This document shows, in pieces, positions 53,294-64,000 of a stretch of DNA of 64,000 nucleotides. The position numbers were made by a program, and so were the translations under genes. Within the stretch, counting starts at the first letter, position 1, and each line of letters begins with the position of its first letter. Origin of the DNA: an uncultured Prevotellaceae bacterium (GTDB lineage Bacteria; Bacteroidota; Bacteroidia; Bacteroidales; Bacteroidaceae); the NCBI GenBank assembly GCA_902785695.1, contig CACZZQ010000001.1, forward strand, positions 155,698 to 219,697, given 5' to 3'. The notes below the pieces were generated by a model that saw only the letters and a list, made by a program, of their open reading frames with translations, made no database searches and had not been told where the DNA came from.

Positions 53294-55034
53294 TTTGTGT
53301 GTCTTTATACCAGAAAAAATACTGTCGCTGCGCTTGTTTCTCCTGTGGTGTCTTTGCAGAGAATACGGGCTCCAGCGTATATGGGTCATATCCAGTGTAC
53401 CACATCTCTGTGGCAACGGTCATTGGAGTAGGAGTGAAGTCTTGTACTTGTTCTAGTTGGAATCCAAGCTTACGTGTGATAGCTGCCAGTTGAGCCATAT
53501 CTTCTTCATGGCATCCTGGGTGGCTACTTATAAAATAAGGTATGATTTGCTGATGAAGGTTTTCCTCTCGGTTTATACGGTCGAAGATGCGTTTGAATTC
53601 TTCAAACTGTCTGAAAGAAGGCTTTCGCATCAGCATAAGCACTCTGTCGCTTGTGTGCTCTGGTGCCACTTTCAATCTTCCGCTGACATGCTTGCATATA
53701 AGTTCTCGTGTATATACTTCAGCTGACCTATTGGCTTCCTCGTCTTTTCCTTTATATAATAGGAGGTCATATCTTACACCACTACCGATAAAGCTCTTCT
53801 TGACACCTTCTATTGCATCAACAGCGTGATAGACATCCAAGAGCTTCTGATGACTGGTGTTCAGGTTTGGGCATATCTGTGGATGAATACAACTGGGTCG
53901 TTTGCATTTTTCACAGGCATTCAGATTGCGTCCATGCATACCGTACATATTGGCACTTGGTCCCCCAAGATCACTGAGATAGCCCTTGAAGTCTGGCATC
54001 TGAACAACTTGCTTCACTTCTTTGACAATGCTTTCCTTTGAGCGACAAGCAATGAACTTTCCCTGATGGGCAGAGATGGTACAGAAAGCACAGCCTCCAA
54101 AGCATCCGCGATGTATATTGACACTATGCTTTATCATCTCATAGGCGGGTATTCTCTTGCCTTTATACTTGGGATGTGGCTGTCGGGTATAGGGTAAATC
54201 AAACGATGCGTCCAATTCTGCTGTAGTCATAGGAGGGTAGGGTGGATTAACAACCACGTATTGGTTGCCAACGCCTTGTATCAGTCTCTTGGCATGCATC
54301 ATGTTCGACTGTTCTTCTATATGTCTGAAGTTTTCTGCTTGTGATTTCTTGTTGCGCATACATTCCTCATGACTATGAAGTATGATGTCGTTAGCTGTAG
54401 GCTTGATGTCCTTTGACAGGTAGACGATTTGGGGCAATTCGGTCAAGTCTTTAATACTTTCGCCTTGAGACAGACGGTTGGCAATTTCGATTGTTGTCTT
54501 TTCGCCCATTCCATAGCTAATCACATCGGCACCACTGTCAAGTAGAATACTTGGGCGAATTCTGTCTTGCCAATAGTCATAATGCGTCAGACGTCGTAAT
54601 GATGCCTCTATGCCTCCAAGAATCACAGGCACATCCGGAAATAGCTGTTTAAGGATCTTCGTGTAAACGATGGTAGGATATTCAGGACGCATGTCGTGGC
54701 GACCATCCGGTGAGTATGCATCCTCGGAACGGAGCCTACGTGCTGCTGTATATTTGTTGACCATCGAGTCCATGCATCCTGGTGATATTCCAAAGAAGAG
54801 GCGTGGGCGCCCCAGTTTCTTGAAGTCCCGATAGTCACCGTGCCAATCGGGTTGTGGCACGATAGCGACCTTGTATCCTGCTGCTTCCAGTATACGTCCT
54901 ATGACTGCTGCTCCGAAAGAAGGGTGGTCAACATACGCATCGCCTGAGAATAGGATCACATCAAGTGTATCCCATCCTCGTAATTCCAGTTCTTTTTTTG
55001 TAGTCGGTAAGAAATCAGTCAGCCGATACTCCAT
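53217..55034 (-). CDS. YgiQ-family radical SAM protein
   Basis: A 605-residue radical SAM enzyme of unknown reaction. N-terminal MEYRLTDFLPTTKKELE leads into a B12-binding-like region (DVILFSGDAYVDHPSFGAA), ILGGIEASLRRLTHYDYW and the iron-sulfur motif CxxxCxxC in HRGCFGGCAFCTISAHQGK. YLSDLGGPSANMYG, a Cys-rich insertion (CEKCKRPSCIHPQICPN) and the C-terminal DFTPTPMTVATEMWYTG follow, ending in a basic tail. All match YgiQ. An upstream ATG (55061) is less likely. It overlaps both neighbours in the unit. Confidence 0.93.
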   Translation of the reverse strand: MEYRLTDFLPTTKKELELRGWDTLDVILFSGDAYVDHPSFGAAVIGRILEAAGYKVAIVPQPDWHGDYRDFKKLGRPRLFFGISPGCMDSMVNKYTAARRLRSEDAYSPDGRHDMRPEYPTIVYTKILKQLFPDVPVILGGIEASLRRLTHYDYWQDRIRPSILLDSGADVISYGMGEKTTIEIANRLSQGESIKDLTELPQIVYLSKDIKPTANDIILHSHEECMRNKKSQAENFRHIEEQSNMMHAKRLIQGVGNQYVVVNPPYPPMTTAELDASFDLPYTRQPHPKYKGKRIPAYEMIKHSVNIHRGCFGGCAFCTISAHQGKFIACRSKESIVKEVKQVVQMPDFKGYLSDLGGPSANMYGMHGRNLNACEKCKRPSCIHPQICPNLNTSHQKLLDVYHAVDAIEGVKKSFIGSGVRYDLLLYKGKDEEANRSAEVYTRELICKHVSGRLKVAPEHTSDRVLMLMRKPSFRQFEEFKRIFDRINREENLHQQIIPYFISSHPGCHEEDMAQLAAITRKLGFQLEQVQDFTPTPMTVATEMWYTGYDPYTLEPVFSAKTPQEKQAQRQYFFWYKDTQNANNRTKPRSEKPKEEKRGRHRRHS

Positions 55035-55335
55035 TTTCTGTTTGGTTCTTCTTCCAGTCAAGGAAAAGTTTTATTAAGTTTTGCAAGCCGATGGCCTTCA
55101 TATTCGGGTGATAGATGACATCCAGACAGAGATCCAATAGCTGCTTGTCTCGTCCAGCTTCTGATTCCAGCAGGGAGCGGATGTTAAGTTTCAGCTTTTC
55201 AAGTACCCCTTCGTCTATGTACCCATTAGAGTCAATGAGGTCACGCAGCAGCTGGTATTGCTCTATGGTGGCAAGGTGTTGCTCGCTTACTTCAATACTT
55301 CTTGTTCCAGATGCGTTTGCTTGGATTTTTTTCAT
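55015..55335 (-). CDS. Small conserved protein of unknown function
   Basis: A 106-residue, largely helical, soluble protein without recognisable family: MKKIQANASGTRSIEVSEQH, then a region rich in Leu, Asp and Lys (LLDLCLDVIYHPNMKAIGLQ). The ATG at 55335 gives a 2-bp gap from the golvesin-domain gene and a 20-bp overlap with the radical SAM gene, which supports it being real and cotranscribed. No active-site residues can be named. Confidence 0.7.
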   Translation of the reverse strand: MKKIQANASGTRSIEVSEQHLATIEQYQLLRDLIDSNGYIDEGVLEKLKLNIRSLLESEAGRDKQLLDLCLDVIYHPNMKAIGLQNLIKLFLDWKKNQTENGVSAD

Positions 55336-55337
55336 AA

Positions 55338-57920
55338 TTATTTGGTATGTAAAAAGTTTAGTATTCCTCGCATAATAGCTTCTCGTTTTATCTTGTCGTT
55401 GATGCATTCTAACGGGAATCCCATTGTAAATGCCCGATAGTCGGTTCCGGGATAGGCTACTGCAGCGCAGGTTTCATTGTTGTATATCATTGTAGGGAAA
55501 GCTTTGCTGTGGGTAGGCATCAGTATGTCGCATTGCGTGGCAGCATAATGTGTCTCGTTCAGCTGGCGATAGAATTGGAATGTCGTACCCAGTCCCCTTA
55601 CGTTTTCACTGATATCGTTGTTGGTTCCCTCGAAACTTACTTTCAGGACATCTGACAAGAAAGACTTTTCTTCATCGTTTTTCATGTCAGAACCAATGTA
55701 TGCTCCGCTAACCAGCAAGTTTCCTCCGCAAGCAGTGTAGTCTCTAAGTTTTTCCTGCATACTCTGATGAAAGCTTTTGTAGGGGAGAAGGCTGTGTCCG
55801 TCGTTCTTTTCCAGTCCCAACACGAGGTCGACAATGTAGTATTTTTCTAAATTGATGTCGCCTTGTTCTATTGCCTGAGCCGAACTGCTGACAATATTGT
55901 ATTCATTGGCTGTGCGGATGGCTTCTGCATGTGTTTCTACATAATTGAAATCGTTGCCTGCAATAAACATACCCCGGAAATCTTCTGTTGTATATCCCAA
56001 ACCTGTAGAGTTCTCGATGCCTATTCTTTTTATGTCGAAGCATCGCTGCAGCCCCAGCCATCCTGCCGTCCTTCCGTATGAAACGCCGATGTCTTCGTTT
56101 AGGTCGAATCCTTGCCCTTCTTTACTGATAGCAGGTGATGACAGACGATTGAATCCGTTGACAACCATTATTGTTTTCGATGACTTTGAATGATAAAGTG
56201 CGGCAAGGACTTCTGTGGGGAAACTTTCGCCTCCGTCGTTAATGGCAGTAACTTTGAAGCGATAGAGGACGTTGGGCTTCAACTGTACTCTACACGATGC
56301 TCCTCTCAGCACGGTGCCGTTGTCAAATCCTGTATCGTCCTTGGCTATGTAAAGGATGTAGCCCGAAGGTTCCGATGTAGGTTCCTGTCCGTCGATCACC
56401 CCTTGCCAACTGATGTTTACCTCACTTGGCTTATCGGTAAACTCTATGTGGAAGCGGCAGGGAGCCAATGGCTGTACAACTGCTTTTTTCTTGTGCTTGC
56501 CAGTTATGTAGCGCAATATGGTCTTGTAGATAGAGCGTGCCAATGTGAATTTGAAATTGGGGTCTTGTGCATATCGCATGTCACCGAAGTTTTGATGCGA
56601 CAAGGTTTCCAGAATGGCACTTGGCACTATAGGCAGGCGGGTTTCAGAATAGTTTCGGTCTCTCACTTGCCTTCTTGTCCATTCTCCGTAACTGTATCTA
56701 AGGTCACTTGCCAGGTTGTTCAACAGGTCTGTAGCCAATTCTTTTGATGCTTCTCTGCTGATGCCTGCAGCCAGACAGCTGTCGCCGTTATGTGTTGTAC
56801 AGATGGAAAGTGAGCCGTAGATGCCTTCGCCTGTTTCTGTATATCCTGCATCGCTATGAATGGCAAGCGAAAGTTCTATGGGTACGCGGCGACCTACAGA
56901 GTCTGGGGCATAAGCAGAGCCTCCGCAAAGCAGATTGGTCATCAACGAGCGCACGTTAAGATCATCGCCATAGTCATATTGTCCGTTCTTGCAACTGTAA
57001 ATTTCATAGGGCATACCGGCCCATTGAGCGTAATATCTGGCACCTTCCAGACATCTGGGCAGCCCGCTGGTCTCACCGCCTCGTTCTATGTTTCCCATTC
57101 CTCCACCGAAACGCACTGCATCGCTGGTGACAATGCCCTTGCTCTTACTAAGATTTGAGACAACCACTTTGTTTCTCTCGCTGCATCCTTTGTCGAAGTC
57201 GAAGGTTCCAAGATAGACCCATGTGAATCCACCCATCTGTTGGTTCACCGTAAATTCTGTCTTCTGCCCTTGATGGTACACGGTGTAATGGGCATCATCG
57301 ATGCTGTTCTCCACTGTCTGATAGCTTACGTAGACAGCATATCGCCCATCTTCCGGAATGTTTGGCTGATAGGTGATGGTGCTCGTCCTCGTACCTTTAT
57401 GGGTTGTTTCTGCCATACGTGCGGTGCCAGCCATAAAGGGATTCTCGTTGTCCTGATATGTGCCTGGGTGGAAGGCAAATCCTTGGCTGGGGGCAGTTTG
57501 CCATACATAACGTAAGTTTTCCTCGCGGTAGTTTGCAAGCGACGGCATATTGTCGTTGTCTACGATGACCTCGTTTCGCTGCCAGTCGCGTTCACGCGGT
57601 GTAAATACGTTGGCTCCTGCATACTCAAGCATTGGAATCAAATAGGGGACTACGATGGTTTGCGTAAACAGGTCTTCGGTGGTGCCGAAGAGTGGTGGTC
57701 TCTGCCATCTCCATCGCCCCTCGTTGTTGTCATAATAACGCCCGTGGCTTGCCCAGAGCGACAGGTGCCGCCCCTCAAGACCACTTTCTATTTTGTATGG
57801 TCGTGAAATGTTTCTTACCCAGGGTTGTCCTTCGTGGTCAATTTTCCCCCATGAGGTCTGGGCGTTCATGGTATTAGTGAAGCCGAGAATACACAGCCAA
57901 AGAAAGCAAAGTCTATACAT
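55338..57920 (-). CDS. Exported golvesin/FN3-domain protein with amidase-like region ("xanthan lyase"-type)
   Basis: An 860-residue exported protein. A signal peptide (to about residue 20) is followed by an enzyme-like region interrupted by a golvesin-type beta-sandwich (about 180-275, with PDGRYAVYVSYQT-like pattern and VNQQMGGFTWVYLGTF). After it comes a segment with IHSDAGYTETGEGIYGS and LETLSHQNFGDMRYA, reminiscent of an amidase with zinc ligands. An FN3 module (about 500-600) and a C-terminal domain of the DUF4350/hydrolase kind complete it. Databases often call such proteins xanthan lyase, which I would not trust. Peptidoglycan or glycan cleavage is likely. Confidence 0.75.
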   Translation of the reverse strand: MYRLCFLWLCILGFTNTMNAQTSWGKIDHEGQPWVRNISRPYKIESGLEGRHLSLWASHGRYYDNNEGRWRWQRPPLFGTTEDLFTQTIVVPYLIPMLEYAGANVFTPRERDWQRNEVIVDNDNMPSLANYREENLRYVWQTAPSQGFAFHPGTYQDNENPFMAGTARMAETTHKGTRTSTITYQPNIPEDGRYAVYVSYQTVENSIDDAHYTVYHQGQKTEFTVNQQMGGFTWVYLGTFDFDKGCSERNKVVVSNLSKSKGIVTSDAVRFGGGMGNIERGGETSGLPRCLEGARYYAQWAGMPYEIYSCKNGQYDYGDDLNVRSLMTNLLCGGSAYAPDSVGRRVPIELSLAIHSDAGYTETGEGIYGSLSICTTHNGDSCLAAGISREASKELATDLLNNLASDLRYSYGEWTRRQVRDRNYSETRLPIVPSAILETLSHQNFGDMRYAQDPNFKFTLARSIYKTILRYITGKHKKKAVVQPLAPCRFHIEFTDKPSEVNISWQGVIDGQEPTSEPSGYILYIAKDDTGFDNGTVLRGASCRVQLKPNVLYRFKVTAINDGGESFPTEVLAALYHSKSSKTIMVVNGFNRLSSPAISKEGQGFDLNEDIGVSYGRTAGWLGLQRCFDIKRIGIENSTGLGYTTEDFRGMFIAGNDFNYVETHAEAIRTANEYNIVSSSAQAIEQGDINLEKYYIVDLVLGLEKNDGHSLLPYKSFHQSMQEKLRDYTACGGNLLVSGAYIGSDMKNDEEKSFLSDVLKVSFEGTNNDISENVRGLGTTFQFYRQLNETHYAATQCDILMPTHSKAFPTMIYNNETCAAVAYPGTDYRAFTMGFPLECINDKIKREAIMRGILNFLHTK

Positions 57921-58467
57921 TTCCTATAGTGAATAGCTCGGGCTTCTTGCCTTTGAAATCTTTAAAATAGAGTTTTATCTCGCGCATATCCTTTTCCAAG
58001 TCGCCTGTGGGAATAATGGTTTTGGTACACTGGATATGCTTTTTCTCATAGTCTAAGCCATAGAGGATGACTGGGATGTTGGCTTTCAGTGCAATGAAGT
58101 AGAACCCTTTTTTCCATTCTTCTACACGCGAGCGCGTACCTTCCGGTGTGATACATAGGTGGAACACCTTGGCCTTCTTAGCCGTCTCAGCCATCGAATC
58201 GGTCATACTGGTATGCTTCTGGCGGTACACGGGTATACCTCCCATCGCTTTGAAGATAGGTCCCAGAGGCCAGAAGAACCATTCCTTCTTCATCAGGAAG
58301 TTGCTGCCCAGCCCCTTTGCTCCGTTGTAGAGTTGCCCAATCAGGAAGTCCCAGTTGCTGGTATGCGGAGCCAGACAGATGATGTATTTGTCGGGATGAG
58401 CTTCAGTTACCTCTGCCGTCCATCCCATTTTCTTGAACAAGAGCCAGTTACAAAATTCTTTCCACAT
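57913..58467 (-). CDS. 1-acyl-glycerol-phosphate acyltransferase-like protein (PlsC fold)
   Basis: A 184-residue acyltransferase domain protein. It has the catalytic HxxxxD-type motif in APHTSNWDFLIGQLYNG, then KKEWFFWPLGPIFKAMGG, the substrate-binding GIPVYRQ and the phosphate-site motif ITPEGTRSR. There is no clear membrane anchor. Small proteins of this kind acylate lysophospholipids or related lipids; substrate is unspecified. Its end overlaps the golvesin-domain gene by 8 bp, and it begins directly after the 89-residue gene. Confidence 0.86.
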   Translation of the reverse strand: MWKEFCNWLLFKKMGWTAEVTEAHPDKYIICLAPHTSNWDFLIGQLYNGAKGLGSNFLMKKEWFFWPLGPIFKAMGGIPVYRQKHTSMTDSMAETAKKAKVFHLCITPEGTRSRVEEWKKGFYFIALKANIPVILYGLDYEKKHIQCTKTIIPTGDLEKDMREIKLYFKDFKGKKPELFTIGNV

Positions 58468-58737
58468 TTACAAATTGGATATTTGGTCTGCTATCTCGCT
58501 GGCTTGTGCAGCAAATTTCTCGCGTAGGTCTTTATAATAGCTTTGTGTACCGATACCCGGCTCTGGGTGCGACACACGACTAATGTAGTGACGCTGCGTC
58601 TTAATGACGGTTACAAGCAAGGCATCAGCATTCTCCTTATGGTATTCGTTGCCATACAGTGAAGCTGCCACTGCCTCAGAAAACAGCTCTTCGCAAAGCT
58701 GATTGATCGCTTTCTTTAGGGATCTTTTGTTTGCCAT
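58468..58737 (-). CDS. Conserved 89-residue protein of unknown function
   Basis: A small soluble helical protein (MANKRSLKKAINQLCEELFS ... EIADQISNL). It is the first gene of the packed minus-strand unit that ends with the PP2C-like gene, and has a perfect promoter 29 nt upstream. It has no motifs I can assign. It resembles short conserved proteins next to lipid genes in Bacteroidales, by memory only. Confidence 0.75.
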   Translation of the reverse strand: MANKRSLKKAINQLCEELFSEAVAASLYGNEYHKENADALLVTVIKTQRHYISRVSHPEPGIGTQSYYKDLREKFAAQASEIADQISNL

Positions 58738-58766
58738 AGTTTTAAATAGTTATATTTTTGCTTTTG

Positions 58767-58798
58767 CAAAGATACAAAACAAAAACGATATATCCAAA
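58767..58798 (-). promoter_or_regulatory. Promoter of the six-gene unit 58737-52496
   Basis: On the minus strand, TTTG (58798-58795), a 20-nt spacer and TATCTTTG (58774-58767) match the consensus exactly. Confidence 0.82.
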
Positions 58799-58872
58799 TA
58801 TATTTCAGGCTTTTTACGCTTATTTAATTTAAGTATTGAACACCCATTTGCTAAACAGGTCGTTTGCAATAC

Positions 58873-58931
58873 GTAAGTATGCCATTTACGATGCGTAAGT
58901 GTGCCATTTATGATGCGTAAGTGTGCCATTT
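58873..58931. repeat. Tandem array of a 22-bp unit
   Basis: GTAAGT(A/G)TGCCATTTA(C/T)GATGC recurs at 58873-58894 and 58895-58916, with a partial third copy at 58917-58931. The array is in a 358-bp spacer with no gene. The sequence just upstream (58863-58878) has a near-copy at 10961-10976. Confidence 0.85.
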
Positions 58932-59045
58932 GAAATTACGAGGATACAGACATTAAAATAGGGTGGGGGACAAAAGGAAAAACAAAGCAAAAAGAAACGT
59001 AAACTCAAAAAATGCTGTCTTTCTGAAAGATTTCTGCTGATTTTA

Positions 59046-59076
59046 TTTGCATTTTACTTTATAATTGTTATCTTTG
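59046..59076 (+). promoter_or_regulatory. Promoter of asnA
   Basis: TTTG (59046-59049), a 19-nt spacer and TATCTTTG (59069-59076) match the Bacteroidetes consensus, 19 nt before the asnA ATG. Confidence 0.85.
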
Positions 59077-59095
59077 CACCCAAAATTTTGTAAAC

Positions 59096-60133
59096 ATGAG
59101 TCAAATTATCAAGCCCATCGACTATACTCCTTTGCTCGATATGCGACAGACGGAGCAGGGTATTAAACTGATTAAAGAGTTTTTTCAGGCTAACCTTTCA
59201 ACCGAATTGCGCCTGCGTCGAGTCACTGCACCCCTGTTCGTGTTACATGGACTGGGAATCAATGATGACCTGAATGGCGTAGAACGTGCAGTAACTTTCC
59301 CTATCAAGGATTTAGGCGATGCCCGTGCAGAGGTGGTTCACTCACTGGCAAAATGGAAGCGACTGACACTGGCAGAGTATGAAATAGAGCCAGGCTACGG
59401 CATCTATACCGATATGAATGCTATTCGTGCCGACGAGGAACTGGATAACCTGCATTCCCTCTATGTGGATCAGTGGGACTGGGAAGCAAGCATCCGTAAG
59501 GAGGATCGTACGCTGGCATTTCTGAAAAACATTGTGGAGCGCATCTATTCAGCCATTCGCCGTACCGAATACCTTGTATGTGAGAGCTATCCCCAGATAA
59601 AGCCTTTCCTGCCTGAGGAAATTCACTTTATTCATGCCGAGGAACTGCTGGAGATGTATCCTGATAAGACACCCAAGGAGCGCGAGGATGCCATCTGCGA
59701 GAAATACGGTGCCGTGTTCCTGATTGGCATCGGTGGAAAACTGGCTAATGGTGAGAAGCACGACGGACGCGCTCCAGACTATGACGACTGGAGTTCGATG
59801 GCAGAAGACGGTAGAAAGGGTCTGAACGGAGACATACTGATATGGTATCCCGTACTGGGACGATCGTTTGAACTGTCATCAATGGGTATCCGCGTAGACA
59901 AGGAGAGCCTGTTACGCCAGTTGGAGATTGAGGGAAAACAGGAACGCGAAAAGCTATATTTCCATCAGCAACTATTGAACGACAAGTTGCCGCTGAGCAT
60001 AGGTGGTGGTATCGGTCAGAGCCGACTCTGCATGGTGTTGCTCCACAAAGGCCATATCGGCGAGATTCAAGCATCTATCTGGCCCGACGATATGCGCCAG
60101 AAGTGCAAGGAAATGGGTATGCAACTGATATAG
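59096..60133 (+). CDS. asnA: Aspartate-ammonia ligase
   Basis: Ammonia-dependent asparagine synthetase, related to class II tRNA synthetases. The 345-residue protein has GINDDLNGVERAVTF, EVVHSLAKWKRLTLAEY, YGIYTDMNAIRADEELDNLH, YVDQWDWE, the nucleotide-binding DGRAPDYDDW and the C-terminal GGGIGQSRLCMVLL, all diagnostic. The length is typical. It is transcribed from a clear promoter and converges on trmD with 9 bp between stops. Confidence 0.96.
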   Translation: MSQIIKPIDYTPLLDMRQTEQGIKLIKEFFQANLSTELRLRRVTAPLFVLHGLGINDDLNGVERAVTFPIKDLGDARAEVVHSLAKWKRLTLAEYEIEPGYGIYTDMNAIRADEELDNLHSLYVDQWDWEASIRKEDRTLAFLKNIVERIYSAIRRTEYLVCESYPQIKPFLPEEIHFIHAEELLEMYPDKTPKEREDAICEKYGAVFLIGIGGKLANGEKHDGRAPDYDDWSSMAEDGRKGLNGDILIWYPVLGRSFELSSMGIRVDKESLLRQLEIEGKQEREKLYFHQQLLNDKLPLSIGGGIGQSRLCMVLLHKGHIGEIQASIWPDDMRQKCKEMGMQLI

Positions 60134-60142
60134 AAACAGATA

Positions 60143-60820
60143 TCACTTCTGAAGGAGATCTGGACGCAGGCGACGGGTACGCTCCATTGCTTGCTCCAAC
60201 TCCCAGTTGCGAATCTTGGCCTCATTGCCACTGAGAAGCACTTCGGGAACTTTCCATCCCTTATAATCGGCAGGACGGGTATAGATGGGAGCAGCAAGAA
60301 TATCGTCTTGAAAACAGTCGGATAGCGCACTCTGCTCGTCGCCAATGACACCTGGCACCACACGAACCACTGCATCGGCTATCATAGCTGCAACGAGTTC
60401 ACCGCCAGTGAGTACGAAGTCACCAATAGAAATCTCACGTGTTATAAGGTGGTCACGCACACGTTGGTCTATTCCCTTATAATGTCCGGCAAGAATAATC
60501 AGGTTACCCATCATCGACAACTCGTTAGCCATATGCTGGTCAAAGCGCTCACCATCAGGTGAAGTGAAGATCACCTCGTCGTAAGTACGCTCGGACTTAA
60601 GTGCCGAGATACAGCGGTCTATAGGCTCGCATTGCATCACCATACCTGCTGCCCCCCCGTATGGGTAATCGTCTACACGTCGCCATTTGTCAAGAGTATA
60701 GTCACGAAGGTTGTGAAGGTGTATCTCTGCTAATCCTTTTTTTTGAGCGCGCGCCAGAATTGACTCGTTGACAAAGCCTTCAAGCATCTCGGGGAGTACG
60801 GTAATGATATCTATTCGCAT
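60143..60820 (-). CDS. trmD: tRNA (guanine37-N1)-methyltransferase
   Basis: SPOUT-class methyltransferase that makes m1G37 in tRNAs and prevents frameshifting. The 225-residue protein starts [20 protein letters not shown], has [15 protein letters not shown], the trefoil-knot [20 protein letters not shown], and the cofactor region [20 protein letters not shown]. An upstream extension of the frame to 60955 is excluded by the promoter box at 60841-60872. Normal length. Confidence 0.96.
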   Translation of the reverse strand: MRIDIITVLPEMLEGFVNESILARAQKKGLAEIHLHNLRDYTLDKWRRVDDYPYGGAAGMVMQCEPIDRCISALKSERTYDEVIFTSPDGERFDQHMANELSMMGNLIILAGHYKGIDQRVRDHLITREISIGDFVLTGGELVAAMIADAVVRVVPGVIGDEQSALSDCFQDDILAAPIYTRPADYKGWKVPEVLLSGNEAKIRNWELEQAMERTRRLRPDLLQK

Positions 60821-60840
60821 GATTTTTCTGTATGAGAATG

Positions 60841-60872
60841 CAAAAGTATCGATTTTTTTTTTAATCAGCAAA
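60841..60872 (-). promoter_or_regulatory. Promoter of trmD
   Basis: On the minus strand, TTTG (60872-60869), a 20-nt spacer and TACTTTTG (60848-60841) match the consensus, 20 nt before the ATG. Confidence 0.8.
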
Positions 60873-60910
60873 TAATTGCAATGTTTTGTCCGCATCTCAG
60901 GATATTTTTG

Positions 60911-63597
<2,687 letters not shown>

Positions 63598-63692
63598 TTG
63601 TACCAATTCCGAATCGGCATTATGATAAATTGAAGTTCGGTTTGTCATAATAATAATCATTTTCCTCGTATTTTCAAAGCAGGAAAACGCCG

Positions 63693-63731
63693 TTTTCTGC
63701 ATCGGAAAATATTATTTTCCGCGTCAGAAAA
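63693..63731. repeat. Perfect interrupted palindrome
   Basis: TTTTCTG, a 3-nt gap, then CGGAAAAT-ATT-ATTTTCCG, a 3-nt gap and CAGAAAA are mirror-complementary. It forms one long hairpin between convergent genes, next to the fucI terminator. Confidence 0.75.
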
Positions 63732-63763
63732 AAAAGCAACCTGCCATTTTGTTGACAGGTTGC
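63727..63763 (-). terminator. Intrinsic terminator of fucI
   Basis: On the minus strand, GCAACCTG and CAGGTTGC (63763-63736) form an 8-bp stem followed by eight T residues (63735-63728). Confidence 0.85.
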
Positions 63764-63789
63764 CTTCATATTGATGAGTTATCTCTTCT

Positions 63790-64000
63790 TTATGCGAAAG
63801 GATTCTCTGTGGGATAGAAGTCACCCTTGGGGAAGTTGTAGTCGATCTCGTCAACGGGGATACCCATATACTTGAGAACCTCCCAGAGATACTTACCCTG
63901 ATGGCCGAACATAACGGCGCAGTGGTGTGGGTAGTGCTTCTCGATGAGGACGTGACGATAGAAGCGGCTCATGTTCTTGATACCGAAGATACCGATAGAA
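63790..64000 (-). CDS. fucI: L-fucose isomerase, C-terminal end (start beyond window)
   Basis: Only the last 69 codons are inside the window. They read SIGIFGIKNMSRFYRHVLIE, then KHYPHHCAVMFGHQGKYLWE and end FPKGDFYPTENPFA. This matches the C-terminal region of L-fucose/L-arabinose isomerases in Bacteroidetes, including the segment with conserved His residues before FGH. The enzyme would convert L-fucose to L-fuculose. Since only the end is visible, the call is a likely one, not certain. A strong terminator follows. Confidence 0.7.
   Translation of the reverse strand, partial: SIGIFGIKNMSRFYRHVLIEKHYPHHCAVMFGHQGKYLWEVLKYMGIPVDEIDYNFPKGDFYPTENPFA

Overview
The window reads as chromosomal DNA of a Bacteroidales bacterium, most likely a gut or rumen Prevotella or close relative. 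The reasons are: many start sites preceded by the Bacteroidetes promoter pattern (TTTG, 19-20 nt, TAnnTTTG) rather than by Shine-Dalgarno sequences; the gene order rlmN-pdxA-sigma-54 regulator-lptE-TPR protein-secG; DUF4369/TlpA-type and golvesin-domain proteins; a membrane sensor with propeller repeats and an AraC output domain; and a GH10 xylanase/CE1 esterase resembling Xyn10D-Fae1A of Prevotella ruminicola. Genus and species are inference.

Layout. 1-6 kb (minus): DEAD-box RNA helicase (cut by the left edge), LptF/G-type permease, tgt, lon. 6-11 kb: a tRNA1(Val) methyltransferase, then a minus-strand unit of CE12-type rhamnogalacturonan acetylesterase, GH106 alpha-L-rhamnosidase and a small His-rich membrane protein. 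11 kb: a nested palindrome and a decayed mobile-type gene. 11.6-16.7 kb (minus): rlmN, pdxA, a sigma-54 activator reading in frame into lptE, a TPR-like protein and secG. 16.8-21 kb: MBL hydrolase and rsmG (minus); HAD phosphatase, panB and an MFS transporter (plus). 21-26 kb: a 1003-residue propeller/AraC membrane regulator, a possible structured RNA, ribE, serS. 26-33.5 kb: GH95 fucosidase-type enzyme, GH10-CE1 xylanase/esterase, CotH-family protein. 33.5-34.1 kb: a remnant region. 34.1-37.1 kb: two paralogous sensor proteins, of which only the second keeps a kinase. 37-44 kb (minus): DUF349 protein, CorA transporter, pepD, flippase-like protein, folA, thyA. 44-49.5 kb: repeat-rich spacer, SDR enzyme, GH28 protein fused to a broken GH43, an RsmF-type methyltransferase, rhaD. 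49.5-52.4 kb (minus): TlpA-like lipoprotein, prs, ThiE/TenI-like protein, tRNA-Arg(UCU). 52.5-58.7 kb (minus): six tightly packed genes behind one clear promoter. 59-64 kb: asnA, trmD, ligA, a B3/B4-domain protein, and the end of an L-fucose isomerase.

Functionally, most of the window is housekeeping (tRNA/rRNA modification, folate/dTMP, NAD-dependent ligase, outer-membrane lipopolysaccharide transport) interspersed with plant-polysaccharide functions. CE12, GH106 and GH28 suit rhamnogalacturonan-I and rhaD uses the rhamnose; GH10-CE1 suits feruloylated xylan; GH95 and fucI suit fucose. There is no SusC/SusD pair, so this is not a canonical polysaccharide utilization locus. The most interesting items are the sigma-54 regulator/LptE continuous frame, the complementary degenerate sensor-kinase pair, the kinase-less and receiver-less hybrid-type regulator, a xylanase whose C-terminal tail lies out of frame after its stop codon, and a set of intergenic palindromes and 21-22-bp tandem repeats with gene remnants.
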